Below are positions 24,985 through 33,583 of a DNA stretch of 64,000 bases, piece after piece. Position 1 is the stretch's first letter. Each line of letters opens with the position of its first letter. The stretch comes from Pseudomonas sp. NKUCC02_KPG (GTDB lineage: Bacteria > Pseudomonadota > Gammaproteobacteria > Pseudomonadales > Pseudomonadaceae), in contig NZ_JAHKRC010000013.1 in NCBI RefSeq assembly GCF_019345465.1, forward strand, positions 121,290-185,289, given 5' to 3'. The notes under the pieces are model-generated. The model was not told the DNA's origin, ran no database searches, and worked only from the letters and a program-made list of their open reading frames with translations. Position numbers and translations under genes: made by a program.

Positions 24985-25902
24985 GTGCCTGCCAATCACT
25001 TCCCTTTCAACTTAAAAGACGTGTGCATCGTCTCCGACAATAATGATTTTCTCCAAAGGTGTATTGCTCAAGGCTTTAATGCACAATCACTCAATAACAT
25101 AGCGTTTCTTCCAGCACAAAGTATCGTCTTTGCCTTTTGCAATGAAGCCGCCAGGCACACATTCAAAATTGCTAAGCAGACCCCTGCCAGAAAAAGTATT
25201 TTTTGTGCGGTCCACGTTTTTGAGTCGTCCGTCAGAAGTGCACTCTATGGGCTGGATCTTATCCTGAAGAGTGACTTTGACGATGCACTCCAAAAACAGC
25301 GGCTTGTCTTGACGCAGCTTGATACCTACAGGGAGTTCAGTTTGGACGGGAGCAATTCCAAGGCTCGCGTCACTATTTCAGAGCAGGCCATCCCATACGC
25401 CATGATCGAAGAAGACATAAACAATGACTTTGTACACTCAATAGCTGAATTTTTTGAAGTGCACTATGCCCACATGAATTCACATGCACCTTGCCCCTTC
25501 CAGTTTAACGGGCACCTGACAATCTCCGGCATTCTCACCGTGCTTAGAAAGTCTTCCACATCAACGGACATCGCATTAAAGATAGCCCTTGAACATCTCA
25601 CCCGTGATGTTGCACACCACACTGCACTCTTGACGGTGGAAAACAACATCCTCACTTCATTCCGGGTCAACGATACAGAACACAAAGAATTACTAAACTG
25701 TGCGGCAGGCGCGCGAGGGTTAAAGCTCACAGAGTTTGCAGTAGGGGTGAATAATGCTATCGCACCGTTTATTGATTATCGTATCAACTCTCAAATGAAC
25801 GAAGGCATTAGCGGAGTGCATGTTGCATTAGGTGATGGCTCGTCGGGGTATCACATCGATTTTCTAAGCCCTGGTGTGGTGTTCACTCCCACACCAGGGT
25901 AA
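24985..25902 (+). CDS. M29 aminopeptidase-like protein
   Basis: About 305 residues, low in G+C for this genome. The C-terminal third resembles the last part of M29 (aminopeptidase T/AmpS-type) metallopeptidases: LTEFAVGVN, INSQMNEGISG, VHVALGDGSSG and YHIDFLSPG, where family members have ELgiGtNp, EDEK-GT, HIALGDN and HlD. The His, Asp and a Glu in these motifs are candidate metal ligands. The N-terminal ~150 residues are not recognisable to me. AGAGGG (24972-24977) is only one base before the ATG at 24979 but seven before the in-frame GTG at 24985, so GTG is the likelier start. Downstream of the 33-residue peptide gene, it may trim that peptide, or be a non-catalytic partner. Function unproven. 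Confidence 0.65.
   Translation: MPANHFPFNLKDVCIVSDNNDFLQRCIAQGFNAQSLNNIAFLPAQSIVFAFCNEAARHTFKIAKQTPARKSIFCAVHVFESSVRSALYGLDLILKSDFDDALQKQRLVLTQLDTYREFSLDGSNSKARVTISEQAIPYAMIEEDINNDFVHSIAEFFEVHYAHMNSHAPCPFQFNGHLTISGILTVLRKSSTSTDIALKIALEHLTRDVAHHTALLTVENNILTSFRVNDTEHKELLNCAAGARGLKLTEFAVGVNNAIAPFIDYRINSQMNEGISGVHVALGDGSSGYHIDFLSPGVVFTPTPG
25869..25899 (+). terminator. Hairpin spanning end of the M29-like gene
   Basis: CCCTGGTGTGG and CCACACCAGGG form a perfect 11-base stem with a 9-base loop, running up to the TAA itself. No T-run follows. It probably ends or protects the transcript; part of the stem is coding. Confidence 0.55.
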
Positions 25903-25955
25903 TCAAGCACAATAGCGCAACAACTATGTCACGCCGAATGGCTTTAGCCGCTGGC

Positions 25956-25980
25956 AAGCCACACTGTAAGTATGTGGCTT
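25956..25980 (-). terminator. Hairpin after the FTR1 gene
   Basis: AAGCCACA and TGTGGCTT with a 9-base loop, 20 bases past the stop of the minus-strand iron permease gene; weak as a terminator because no T-run follows. Confidence 0.4.
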
Positions 25981-25999
25981 ACCGCAAATGCCTGGATGC

Positions 26000-27898
26000 T
26001 TACGAAGCCTGCACCCGGCGCTTTTCCGCCATTTTACTGCGGCTGTACAACACGATAATCGCCACAATGGCGACCGCCTGCGCAGCCAGCGAGTAGGCAT
26101 CCGCGTGAATGCCCAACCAGTCGAAGTCAAAAAACGCGACAGGCCGCGTGCCGAAGATGCCCGCCTCTTGCAGTGCTTTCACGCCATGCCCGGCGAATAC
26201 GACCGACAGGGCGCAAAGAAGGGCCGCGTTGATGCTGAAGAACAGCGCCAATGGCAATTTGGCCGAACCGCGCAGGATGATCCACGCCAACCCCATCAGT
26301 AACACCAGCGCCGTGGCGCCGCCCGCCAATACGGCGTTATGACCCGCAGGCCCGGCTTGCAGCCACAGGGTCTCGTAGAACAGGATCACTTCGAACAGTT
26401 CGCGGTACACCGAGAAAAACGCCAGGATCGCAAAACCAAAACGCCCGCCACCACTGACCAGACTGCTTTTGATGTAGTCCTGCCACGCAGCCGCATGGCG
26501 GCGGTCGTGCATCCATACGCCCAGCCACAGCACCATGACGCTGGCGAACAAGGCCGTGCACCCTTCAAGCAGTTCGCGCTGGGCGCCGCTGACATCGATG
26601 ACATAGGCGGCCAGCGCCCACGTAGCGAGACCTGCAACCAGGGCCAATCCCCAGCCAATGTTGACGCTGCGCACCGCAGACTGCTGGCCGGTATTGCGCA
26701 GGAAAGCCAGGATCGCGGCCAGTACCAGAATCGCTTCCAGACCTTCGCGCAGCAAAATCAACAGGCCCGAGATGTAGCTCAAGGTCCAGCTCAAGCCATC
26801 GCTGCCCAGCAGCCCGGCTGACTCTTTAAGCAAGGCCTTTGCGGCATCCAGACGCTGCTCGACTTGCTCGATCGGTAAGCCGTCCTGCAATGACTGCCGA
26901 TACGCCATCAGGGCTTTCTCGGTGTTTTTACGCACGTTGGCGTCGACGTTATCCAGCGAGCTTTCAACCAGTTCAAAGCCTTCCAGATAAGCCGCTACCG
27001 ACAGGTCGTAGGCTTGTTCACGGTCGCCAGCGCGGTAAGCCGCGAGGCTTTTGTCCAGGGTAGCGCTGGTGTAGTCAAGCAACTGCGCCGGACCGCGTTT
27101 GACTTGCGGCGGCTGCGCCCGTTGGGCACGGAAGGTCGCCGTCGCCTCGGGGCCTTCAGCCGCCAGCACTTCATTCGGAGTTTGACGGGCAAGATCCGCC
27201 AGATTGTAGGTTTTATCGGCCTTTTCCGCAGCCGGGTCAGCACTCAAGCCTGCGATGTAAGTGGCCAGGTCCCAGCGCTGACGCTCGTCCAGCTGATCGG
27301 CAAACGAAGGCATGTCAGTGCCTTCGACACCCAGGCCCAACGTGTTGTAGATCGCGTAGAGGCTCAACCGGTCAAGGCGCTGTACGTCGCGCAGGTTGGC
27401 CGGAGGCGGCGTCATCCCAAGGCTGGCGGGACCATCTCCGGCGCCGGTTTCACCGTGGCACACCGAGCAATGCTGGGCATATAACGGCGCGCCACGGGTT
27501 GGGTCCGGGGTGATGGCAGGTGCCTGGCTGACCTCGTAGGCCACAGCCAGTCTGGCACCCAGTTGCCGCGCCTCACGGGCAACGGCAGTGCCGTCCTCAC
27601 GCTGTTCGATGGCGGCTTGCAAGACGTTCACACCCCGAGCCAGCTCGGCTCGCTCAGGGCGCTCTGGCAGGCCCTCAATCAAGCCCTTGAGTACGGTCAG
27701 GAACTCCAGCTGCTCGCGGTACTCGGTTTCATCGATGACCTTCCCGTTCTCAACGGTAGGCGGATAGTCCGCACCGATGTAGTCGATCAGGTGCAGCGCT
27801 TGTGAGGCGCCTTCCGGGGAGTTGGCAGACACCGTAAGGCTGCACAACGCGAGCACTGGCAACATCAACCAGGCAAAAAAACGCGAGCGGGCGGTCAT
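26000..27898 (-). CDS. Cytochrome c/FTR1-family iron permease
   Basis: Protein of 632 residues. Signal peptide (to about residue 25), a helical region, a c-type haem domain with CSVCH (about residues 144-148; YAQHCSVCHGETGAGDG), a second helical region, and a C-terminal FTR1 permease with about seven membrane segments and the iron motifs LREGLEAIL and YRELFEVIL (RExxE). FTR1 proteins import ferric iron after oxidation of ferrous iron; the fused cytochrome suggests electron transfer in the periplasm. It stands alone; the multicopper oxidase partner (EfeO/EfeB-like) is not adjacent here. It lies next to the low-G+C cassette but its own base composition is host-like. Confidence 0.88.
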   Translation of the reverse strand: MTARSRFFAWLMLPVLALCSLTVSANSPEGASQALHLIDYIGADYPPTVENGKVIDETEYREQLEFLTVLKGLIEGLPERPERAELARGVNVLQAAIEQREDGTAVAREARQLGARLAVAYEVSQAPAITPDPTRGAPLYAQHCSVCHGETGAGDGPASLGMTPPPANLRDVQRLDRLSLYAIYNTLGLGVEGTDMPSFADQLDERQRWDLATYIAGLSADPAAEKADKTYNLADLARQTPNEVLAAEGPEATATFRAQRAQPPQVKRGPAQLLDYTSATLDKSLAAYRAGDREQAYDLSVAAYLEGFELVESSLDNVDANVRKNTEKALMAYRQSLQDGLPIEQVEQRLDAAKALLKESAGLLGSDGLSWTLSYISGLLILLREGLEAILVLAAILAFLRNTGQQSAVRSVNIGWGLALVAGLATWALAAYVIDVSGAQRELLEGCTALFASVMVLWLGVWMHDRRHAAAWQDYIKSSLVSGGGRFGFAILAFFSVYRELFEVILFYETLWLQAGPAGHNAVLAGGATALVLLMGLAWIILRGSAKLPLALFFSINAALLCALSVVFAGHGVKALQEAGIFGTRPVAFFDFDWLGIHADAYSLAAQAVAIVAIIVLYSRSKMAEKRRVQAS

Positions 27899-27964
27899 TG
27901 ATAAATCCGGATGGAAATGAGAAGTAACACATTGTTCACTTCCAATGACCGCGACTCAAGATGT

Positions 27965-28597
27965 TTAGGTCGTAGCGCGATGCAACGTCGCAAGAAAACC
28001 TGCTGCGCCCACAAACAGGCCTGCAAAGGTGCGGTTCATGCGGCGCTGTTGCTTTGGGGTGCGCAGCAAACGCAGGACCTTGGACGCCAGCCCGGTGTAC
28101 CCGGCCATCACGATCAGGTCGACGCAGATCATGGTTGCGCCCAGCGTCACGTATTGAGACACCAGAGGCGCAGTAGGGTTTACGAACTGCGGCAGGACCG
28201 CGAGCATGAAAACAAGCGCCTTGGGGTTGCTGACATTGACCAGAAAGCCGCGAAATATCAGTGCCAGTGGTTTACCGATGGGGCGTACAGCCGCGTCATC
28301 GCTAAGGTCTGCCGGGAGGGCACGCCACTGTTTGACGGCCAGGTAGACGAGATAGGCCACGCCAAACCATTTGATCGCGTAGAAGGCAGTGGATGAGGCG
28401 GCCAGCACTGCACCCACCCCGGCGGCGACAATCGCAATCTGCAGCGCCAGCCCCAGTTGCAGGCCCAAAGCGTTCCAATAGCCACGCCAGAAACCGTATT
28501 GAAGGCCGCACGACATCGAGGCAATCGCCCCTGCACCGGGCGACAGACTGATGACCCAACAGGCAGCAAAAAAGGCCAACCACGTTTCCAACGACAT
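27965..28597 (-). CDS. LysE-family amino acid exporter
   Basis: Protein of 210 residues with six membrane segments and the RhtB/LysE signature SPGAGAIASMSCGLQYGFWRGYWNALGLQLG (about 20-50). It exports amino acids or their analogues; the substrate is not deducible. GAGG lies before the ATG at suitable spacing. It is a single gene upstream of the FTR1 gene on the same strand. Confidence 0.88.
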   Translation of the reverse strand: MSLETWLAFFAACWVISLSPGAGAIASMSCGLQYGFWRGYWNALGLQLGLALQIAIVAAGVGAVLAASSTAFYAIKWFGVAYLVYLAVKQWRALPADLSDDAAVRPIGKPLALIFRGFLVNVSNPKALVFMLAVLPQFVNPTAPLVSQYVTLGATMICVDLIVMAGYTGLASKVLRLLRTPKQQRRMNRTFAGLFVGAAGFLATLHRATT

Positions 28598-28702
28598 CGC
28601 ACACCTCGGACAAGATCTGTAACAAGTCCTTTAAGCTAATGCGTTGGTTGAAAATTGACCACTACTTTTTATAGCCGCTGCCACAGGTGGATAGCGGTGC
28701 CT

Positions 28703-29260
28703 TTAAAGGTCGCTTTCACGCCAGCGACGGACCGAACGCTGAAAGAACAGGCTGTTGGGGACTTGCACCATGCTGCTGCCACTACCGGCTTCGGCGGGCT
28801 CGATCAGGGTGGTGTAGAGCAGGTTGATGGCCACGACCCGACCTTTGACGCCGGGCTTGTCGAGGGTGTCGAGGAGTTCCACGATGTCGCCAATGCGAAA
28901 CGGGCCCACCGTGAAGATCAGCACCGCGCACAGCAGGTTGGAGAGCACGCTCCACATGGCGAAGAAGGCAATCGCTGCCACGGCCACAAAACCCGAGAGC
29001 GCAGTCCACAACACGGTGGCCGATACACCCAGGCGCTCCAGGACGACAATCACCGCACTGCCCATGATGAACCAGCGCAAACCGCCCCGCAGCGGCATCA
29101 TGAGCTGCGGCGGAAACGGGTAACGCTCGCCCAGCCGAGTCAGGAAACGAGCCACTACGCGCTGAGAGAAATAACCGGCCAGCAGAATCAGCAAAATCTG
29201 CAAGCCGATCCACAGCGGTGCAATGAATTCGGCTGGCAGAGGTAAGTGCAGGGCTTCCAT
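28703..29260 (-). CDS. Small mechanosensitive channel, MscS family
   Basis: Protein of 185 residues with about three or four membrane segments and an MscS-like beta domain (LSNLLCAVLIFTVGPFRIGDIVELLD; VVAINLLYTTLIEPAEAGSGSSMVQVPNSLFFQRSVRRW). It is shorter than E. coli MscS (286) and lacks most of the cytoplasmic cage, so it ends just after the beta domain. Its ATG overlaps the ABC-F stop (TGATG), so the two are co-translated. Confidence 0.85.
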   Translation of the reverse strand: MEALHLPLPAEFIAPLWIGLQILLILLAGYFSQRVVARFLTRLGERYPFPPQLMMPLRGGLRWFIMGSAVIVVLERLGVSATVLWTALSGFVAVAAIAFFAMWSVLSNLLCAVLIFTVGPFRIGDIVELLDTLDKPGVKGRVVAINLLYTTLIEPAEAGSGSSMVQVPNSLFFQRSVRRWRESDL

Positions 29261-31170
29261 CAGGACAGGGCTTCCAGTTCCGCTTGCATGGATTCAAGCA
29301 GCTCCAGAGCTTCCATCCAGCGCTCTTCCAACTGACCTTCGAGCACTTTGAGCTTGGCCTGTTCAGCCAGCAGATCTCGCAATTCGTCTTTGCGTGCTGC
29401 TTCGTAAACCGCGCTGTCACCCAGGCTGGCTTCGATCTTGGCCAGCTTCTCGTTGACCTTGCCCAGTTCGCTCTCAAGCTTGTCGGCTTCGCGCTTGTGC
29501 GGCGCCAGTTGCTGACGCAACGTTGCGGCAGCCTGACGCTGAGCCTTTTTATCGGTCTTGTCAGGGTTGACCGGCGTGTTGCTGGCCGGCGCGTTGCGCA
29601 AACGGTAGTCAGCCAGCCAGCGGGCATAGTCTTCGAGGTCACCGTCGAATTCTTGCACCTTGCCATCAGCCACCAGCAGGAATTCATCCGTGGTGCTTTT
29701 GAGCAAATGCCGGTCGTGAGACACCACCAGCACTGCACCGCTGAACTCTTGCAACGCCATGGTCAGCGCCAGACGCATTTCGAGATCGAGGTGGTTGGTC
29801 GGTTCGTCGAGCAGCAACAGGTTTGGCCGACCCCAGGCGATCAGCGCCAGCGCCAGACGGGCTTTTTCGCCACCCGAGAAGTTCAGCACCGGCTCGTCGA
29901 TACGCGCCCCACGGAAGTCGAAACCACCGAGGAAGTCGCGCAGGGTTTGTTCACGCTCAGCCGGAGCCAGGCGCTGCATGTGCAACAACGGGCTGGCCTT
30001 GGAATCCAGCGAGTCGAGTTGATGCTGGGCAAAGTAGCCAACCACAAGGTTTTCGCCACGGGCCAGTCGGCCCGACAGCGGCTCCAGCTCGCCCGCAAGG
30101 TTTTTGATGAGGGTCGATTTACCCGCACCGTTTGGCCCGAGCAAGCCAATACGAGCGCCCGGAACCAGTTGCAACTTGACCTTTTCCAGGATGGTTTTAT
30201 CGCCATAACCCAGACGTGCATCCGACAAGTCGAGCAGCGGGCTGGAGAGTTTGACCGCTTCACGGAACACGAAGTCGAACGGCGAATCCACATGGGCTGC
30301 GCTCAGCTCTTCCATGCGCTCCAGTGCCTTGATCCGGCTTTGCGCCTGACGGGCCTTGGTGGCCTGGGCCTTGAAGCGGGCGATGTAGCTTTCCATGTGC
30401 GCACGCTGCGCCTGCTGCTTCTCGTAGGCCTGTTGTTGCTGGGCCAGACGCTCGGCACGGGCACGCTCGAATGCGCTGTAACCACCGCGATAAAGGGTGA
30501 TCTTGCGCTGGTCGACATGGGCGATGTTATCGACCACTGCGTCGAGAAAATCCCTGTCGTGAGAGATCAGCAGCAAGGTGCCGGGATAATTCTTGAGGAA
30601 GTCTTCGAGCCACAGAATGGCGTCGAGGTCCAAGTGGTTGGTCGGCTCATCGAGCAGCAATAGATCCGACGGACACATCAGTGCCTGCGCCAGATTCAGG
30701 CGCATCCGCCAGCCACCGGAGAAGTCGGCAACCGGGCGGTCCATTTGTTCGTTGGTAAAACCCAGCCCGGCGAGCATTTTGCGGGCACGGGCATCAGCGG
30801 TGTAGCCGTCGGCGCTGTCCAGCTCAGCGTGCAGACGTGCCTGTGCGGCGCCATCCTCGTCGGCTTCGGCCTTGGCCAGGTCGGCTTGGACTTGACGCAA
30901 GCGCAGGTCGCCATCGAGCACGTAGTCGATCGCGATGCGGTCGAGGGTGTCGATTTCTTGCCGCATGTGGGCAATCCGCCAGTCGGCCGGGAGCAGACAA
31001 TCCCCGGAATCAGGCGTCAACTCACCCAGCAGCAAGGCGAACAAAGTGGATTTACCGGCGCCATTGGCGCCGACCAGACCGGCTTTGTGGCCGGCGTGCA
31101 GGGTCAGCTCGGCGTCTTCTAGCAGACGTTGCGGACCACGCTGTAAAGTCAGGTTCTGAAGTCGGATCAT
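29260..31170 (-). CDS. ABC-F family ATPase, YheS-like
   Basis: Protein of 636 residues with two nucleotide-binding domains and no membrane part: Walker A GANGAGKST and GPNGAGKST, signatures FSGGWRMRL and FSGGEKARL, with LLLLDEPTNHLDLDAI and LLLLDEPTNHLDLEMR, and a charged coiled-coil C-terminus (about 550-630). ABC-F proteins act on the ribosome; YheS is the E. coli relative with this layout. Start MIRLQNLTLQRG is standard; an upstream ATG adds 11 residues. First gene of a two-gene unit with the MscS gene. Confidence 0.93.
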   Translation of the reverse strand: MIRLQNLTLQRGPQRLLEDAELTLHAGHKAGLVGANGAGKSTLFALLLGELTPDSGDCLLPADWRIAHMRQEIDTLDRIAIDYVLDGDLRLRQVQADLAKAEADEDGAAQARLHAELDSADGYTADARARKMLAGLGFTNEQMDRPVADFSGGWRMRLNLAQALMCPSDLLLLDEPTNHLDLDAILWLEDFLKNYPGTLLLISHDRDFLDAVVDNIAHVDQRKITLYRGGYSAFERARAERLAQQQQAYEKQQAQRAHMESYIARFKAQATKARQAQSRIKALERMEELSAAHVDSPFDFVFREAVKLSSPLLDLSDARLGYGDKTILEKVKLQLVPGARIGLLGPNGAGKSTLIKNLAGELEPLSGRLARGENLVVGYFAQHQLDSLDSKASPLLHMQRLAPAEREQTLRDFLGGFDFRGARIDEPVLNFSGGEKARLALALIAWGRPNLLLLDEPTNHLDLEMRLALTMALQEFSGAVLVVSHDRHLLKSTTDEFLLVADGKVQEFDGDLEDYARWLADYRLRNAPASNTPVNPDKTDKKAQRQAAATLRQQLAPHKREADKLESELGKVNEKLAKIEASLGDSAVYEAARKDELRDLLAEQAKLKVLEGQLEERWMEALELLESMQAELEALS

Positions 31171-31220
31171 AATGGCGGCGGAGTCTACCAGCTTCCCTCT
31201 CAACTGGCGCGAATTGCACT

Positions 31221-31685
31221 ATGCAGACTGACCTGTGGAATTACTGTTTGAACCTTTACGCCCGCCCCGGTGCAGAACCGGCGTGCCTGCACTTGCAGAG
31301 CCAGGGCCTGGATGTGTGCCTTGTGCTGTGTGCGGCCTGGCTTGAGGAGCGTGGCGTGGCCTGCGATGAGGCGCGCCTGGGGCAATTGAAAGCCTGCGCC
31401 GGGCCTTGGCAGCGTGAGGTGGTGCAGCCCTTGCGATTATTGCGAACACACTGGCGTGAACCGGCGACACGCGACGATGCGCTGGCGGCGCTGCGCGTGC
31501 AGATCAAGTCACTGGAACTGGAAGCTGAGCGGACATTATTGCAGCGCCTGGAGTCGGTGACTCAGGGCTGGTCACTCGCGCAATCGCAAGAGACTTGCGG
31601 TTGGCTGCAGAGGATGACCAGCGATGCTGGCCACCTTGATTGCGACGCGCTGCACACGCTGCGCGCCGCAATCAACAACGCTTAA
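31221..31685 (+). CDS. TIGR02444/DUF2390 family protein
   Basis: Protein of 154 residues beginning MQTDLWNYCLNLYARPGAEPACL, with Trp/Cys-rich helices and WREPATRDDALAALRVQIKSLELEAER; this matches the small helical TIGR02444 family of Pseudomonas, whose function is unknown. It diverges from the ABC-F gene and converges on algP, whose stop overlaps its end by four bases. Confidence 0.8.
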   Translation: MQTDLWNYCLNLYARPGAEPACLHLQSQGLDVCLVLCAAWLEERGVACDEARLGQLKACAGPWQREVVQPLRLLRTHWREPATRDDALAALRVQIKSLELEAERTLLQRLESVTQGWSLAQSQETCGWLQRMTSDAGHLDCDALHTLRAAINNA

Positions 31686-32611
31686 GAAGCGCTGGAGGGG
31701 GTGGTAGCCGAGTTTGCTGCGGATGCCGGGGTTGGCGTTGCAGCAACAGCCGTCGTAGCGGCAACGGGCGCTACAGCAGGCTTGGCGGGGGTAGCAGCAG
31801 GCTTGGCTGCCGGCTTGGCCGCTACGGGCTTTTTAACAGCCGGTTTTGCAGCGGCTTTTACTGCAGGCTTGGCAGCGGCAGGCTTGGCGGCAGCGGCAGG
31901 TTTGGCAGCCGCTGTTTTAGCCACGGGCTTGGCAGCCACTTTCACAGGCGCTTTAACTGCAGCCTTGGCTGGCGCTTTGGAGGCAACCGGTTTAGCCGCT
32001 GCGGGCTTGGCTGCCGGTTTGGCGGCAGCTGTTTTAGCGGCTACGGGTTTAGCTGCTGGCTTGGCGGCTGCAGTTTTTGGCGCAGGTTTGGCCGTGCGAG
32101 CGGCAACCGGTTTGGCCGCAGGCTTGGCGGCCACTTTGGCAGCAGCCTTGACCGGGGCTTTAGCGACTGCCTTGGCAGCAGGTTTTTTCGCAGCTGACGC
32201 GGGCTTGGCATCACGCGTAGACAACGCTTTGCCTACCGCCTCTTTGACCCGGCCAATGCCTTGGGCCAACTTCAGGCTTTCTTGAGCATCGCGTTTGAGT
32301 TGCAGGATATAGGTGCGCGTTTCGGTTTGACGATCCTTGAGCGAATCGAGCAGTTGCTCAAGCTCTTTGACGCCCGACTTGGCTTTGGCTTGAGCCTTGG
32401 ATTTGCCAGCATTGGCGGCATCCTGCAGTTTGGCGCGGGACTTGTGCAGTTTTTCCTGCGCTTTGCCGCGCTGCTTTTCAAGCTTGGCGAGCAATTTCTC
32501 AGCATCAGCCAACGCTTGGGAACAAGCGTTTTCCAAATGCTCAAGCAGACTGCCTGAGAGCTGTTGGAGCAAGTGCAACGGCGTATTAACGGGCTTCTTA
32601 TTGGCCGACAT
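31682..32611 (-). CDS. algP: AlgP, histone-like alginate regulator
   Basis: Protein of 309 residues. Residues 1-125 form a charged helical region (LLQQLSGSLLEHLENACSQALADAEKLLAKLEKQRGKAQEKLH). Residues ~137-290 are repeats of AAKPAAKP/KPAA type, resembling histone H1. This is the AlgP (AlgR3) pattern; it binds DNA in vitro and influences alginate expression in P. aeruginosa. The number of KPAA repeats varies between strains. The algP gene sits near algQ and algR, as in P. aeruginosa. The final residues (TPTPASAANSATTPSSAS) are a non-repeat tail. Confidence 0.88.
   Translation of the reverse strand: MSANKKPVNTPLHLLQQLSGSLLEHLENACSQALADAEKLLAKLEKQRGKAQEKLHKSRAKLQDAANAGKSKAQAKAKSGVKELEQLLDSLKDRQTETRTYILQLKRDAQESLKLAQGIGRVKEAVGKALSTRDAKPASAAKKPAAKAVAKAPVKAAAKVAAKPAAKPVAARTAKPAPKTAAAKPAAKPVAAKTAAAKPAAKPAAAKPVASKAPAKAAVKAPVKVAAKPVAKTAAAKPAAAAKPAAAKPAVKAAAKPAVKKPVAAKPAAKPAATPAKPAVAPVAATTAVAATPTPASAANSATTPSSAS
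31790..32200. repeat. KPAA-coding repeat tract in algP
   Basis: DNA within algP is a degenerate 12-base type tandem repeat (motifs such as GGCTTGGCAGC, GCAGGCTTGGC on the plus strand). Such tracts slip and recombine, so repeat number and reading frame may vary between strains; they also create long spurious open frames on both strands. Confidence 0.7.
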
Positions 32612-32858
32612 GGTTTACCTCCTGGCTGAAGTGAGTGCGGCTCATACTAGACCTCTGTAACTACCGCCGCTAGGGCATGTTGACACTAAGGATAGCTGTG
32701 CGTTGCACGACGTCGAAAAACTTGTGCTGGATCAATCTTTAACCATCACAACGGCTAATTTTTGTGGGTGGTTCAACGTTATCCAAACCCCCGAATAAAT
32801 CATCGCCGCACGCTTTAGCGCTGGCATAATCCCTCGCATATCACGCCGGAGAACCACC

Positions 32859-33524
32859 ATGCCGCGTTACTTCTTAATGACGTTGTTGTGCCTTGCGCCT
32901 TTGGCTCATGCAGCCCCGGCTCCATCCCCCGATGCCGCGCACGACCTGGCCTACAGCCTGGGCGCCAGCCTGGGGGAACGCCTGCGCCAGGAAGTCCCGG
33001 ATCTGCAGATAAAGGCATTGGTCGAGGCCCTGCGCACTGCCTATCAAGGCAAGCCTCTGGCGCTAAGTGATGAGCGTATCGAACAGATATTGACGCAGCA
33101 TCAGGCCCAAACCGACAACACGCAAATTCCGCCTGAAAGCGAGACTGCAGCCGAGCCTGAACGTGATTTTTTGCTGAAAGAAAAACAGCAGCCTCAAGCT
33201 CGCGAGCTGGCTGACGGCATCATCCTGACCGAGCTCAAACCCGGCAAGGGGGCAAAACCTGACGCACAGGATTCCGTCTACGTGAGTTATGTCGGCCGTC
33301 TGCCCGATGGCACAGTGTTCGACCACAGCACCCAGCCCCAATGGTTTCGCCTGGACAGCGTAATCGCTGGCTGGCGCAGCGCACTGGTGCAGATGCCCGT
33401 CGGTGCGAAATGGCGATTGGTGATCCCCTCCAGCCAGGCTTACGGGGCTGAGGGTGCAGGGGATTTGATCGAACCCGATACGCCGCTGGTGTTTGAAATA
33501 GAGCTGTTTTCTATCCGCAAGTGA
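32859..33524 (+). CDS. FKBP-type peptidyl-prolyl isomerase, exported
   Basis: Protein of 221 residues with a signal peptide (MPRYFLMTLLCLAPLAHA), an N-terminal dimer-forming helical region (YSLGASLGERLRQEVPDLQIKALVEALR, FkpA/Mip-like) and a C-terminal FKBP domain (DSVYVSYVGRLPDGTVFDHS; VIAGWRSALVQMPVGAKWRLVIPSSQAYG; VFEIELFSI). It is a periplasmic folding helper of the Mip/FkpA class. GGAG precedes the ATG. It diverges from algP and converges with algQ across a shared terminator. Confidence 0.9.
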   Translation: MPRYFLMTLLCLAPLAHAAPAPSPDAAHDLAYSLGASLGERLRQEVPDLQIKALVEALRTAYQGKPLALSDERIEQILTQHQAQTDNTQIPPESETAAEPERDFLLKEKQQPQARELADGIILTELKPGKGAKPDAQDSVYVSYVGRLPDGTVFDHSTQPQWFRLDSVIAGWRSALVQMPVGAKWRLVIPSSQAYGAEGAGDLIEPDTPLVFEIELFSIRK

Positions 33525-33540
33525 ATGCTCGAAAACGAAA

Positions 33541-33564
33541 AACGGTGCGCCATTGCGCACCGTT
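33541..33564. terminator. Bidirectional terminator between FKBP gene and algQ
   Basis: AACGGTGCGC, loop CATT, GCGCACCGTT: perfect 10-base stem with T-runs on both strands, 16 bases past the FKBP stop and 19 past that of algQ. Confidence 0.9.
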
Positions 33565-33583
33565 TTTTTGACTTGCCCACGGC

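Noticed and set aside
31640..32285. Gly/Ser/Arg-rich and Ala/Gly-rich frames on the plus strand over algP
   Set aside because: Created by the KPAA-coding DNA repeat read on the other strand; not conserved protein sequence.
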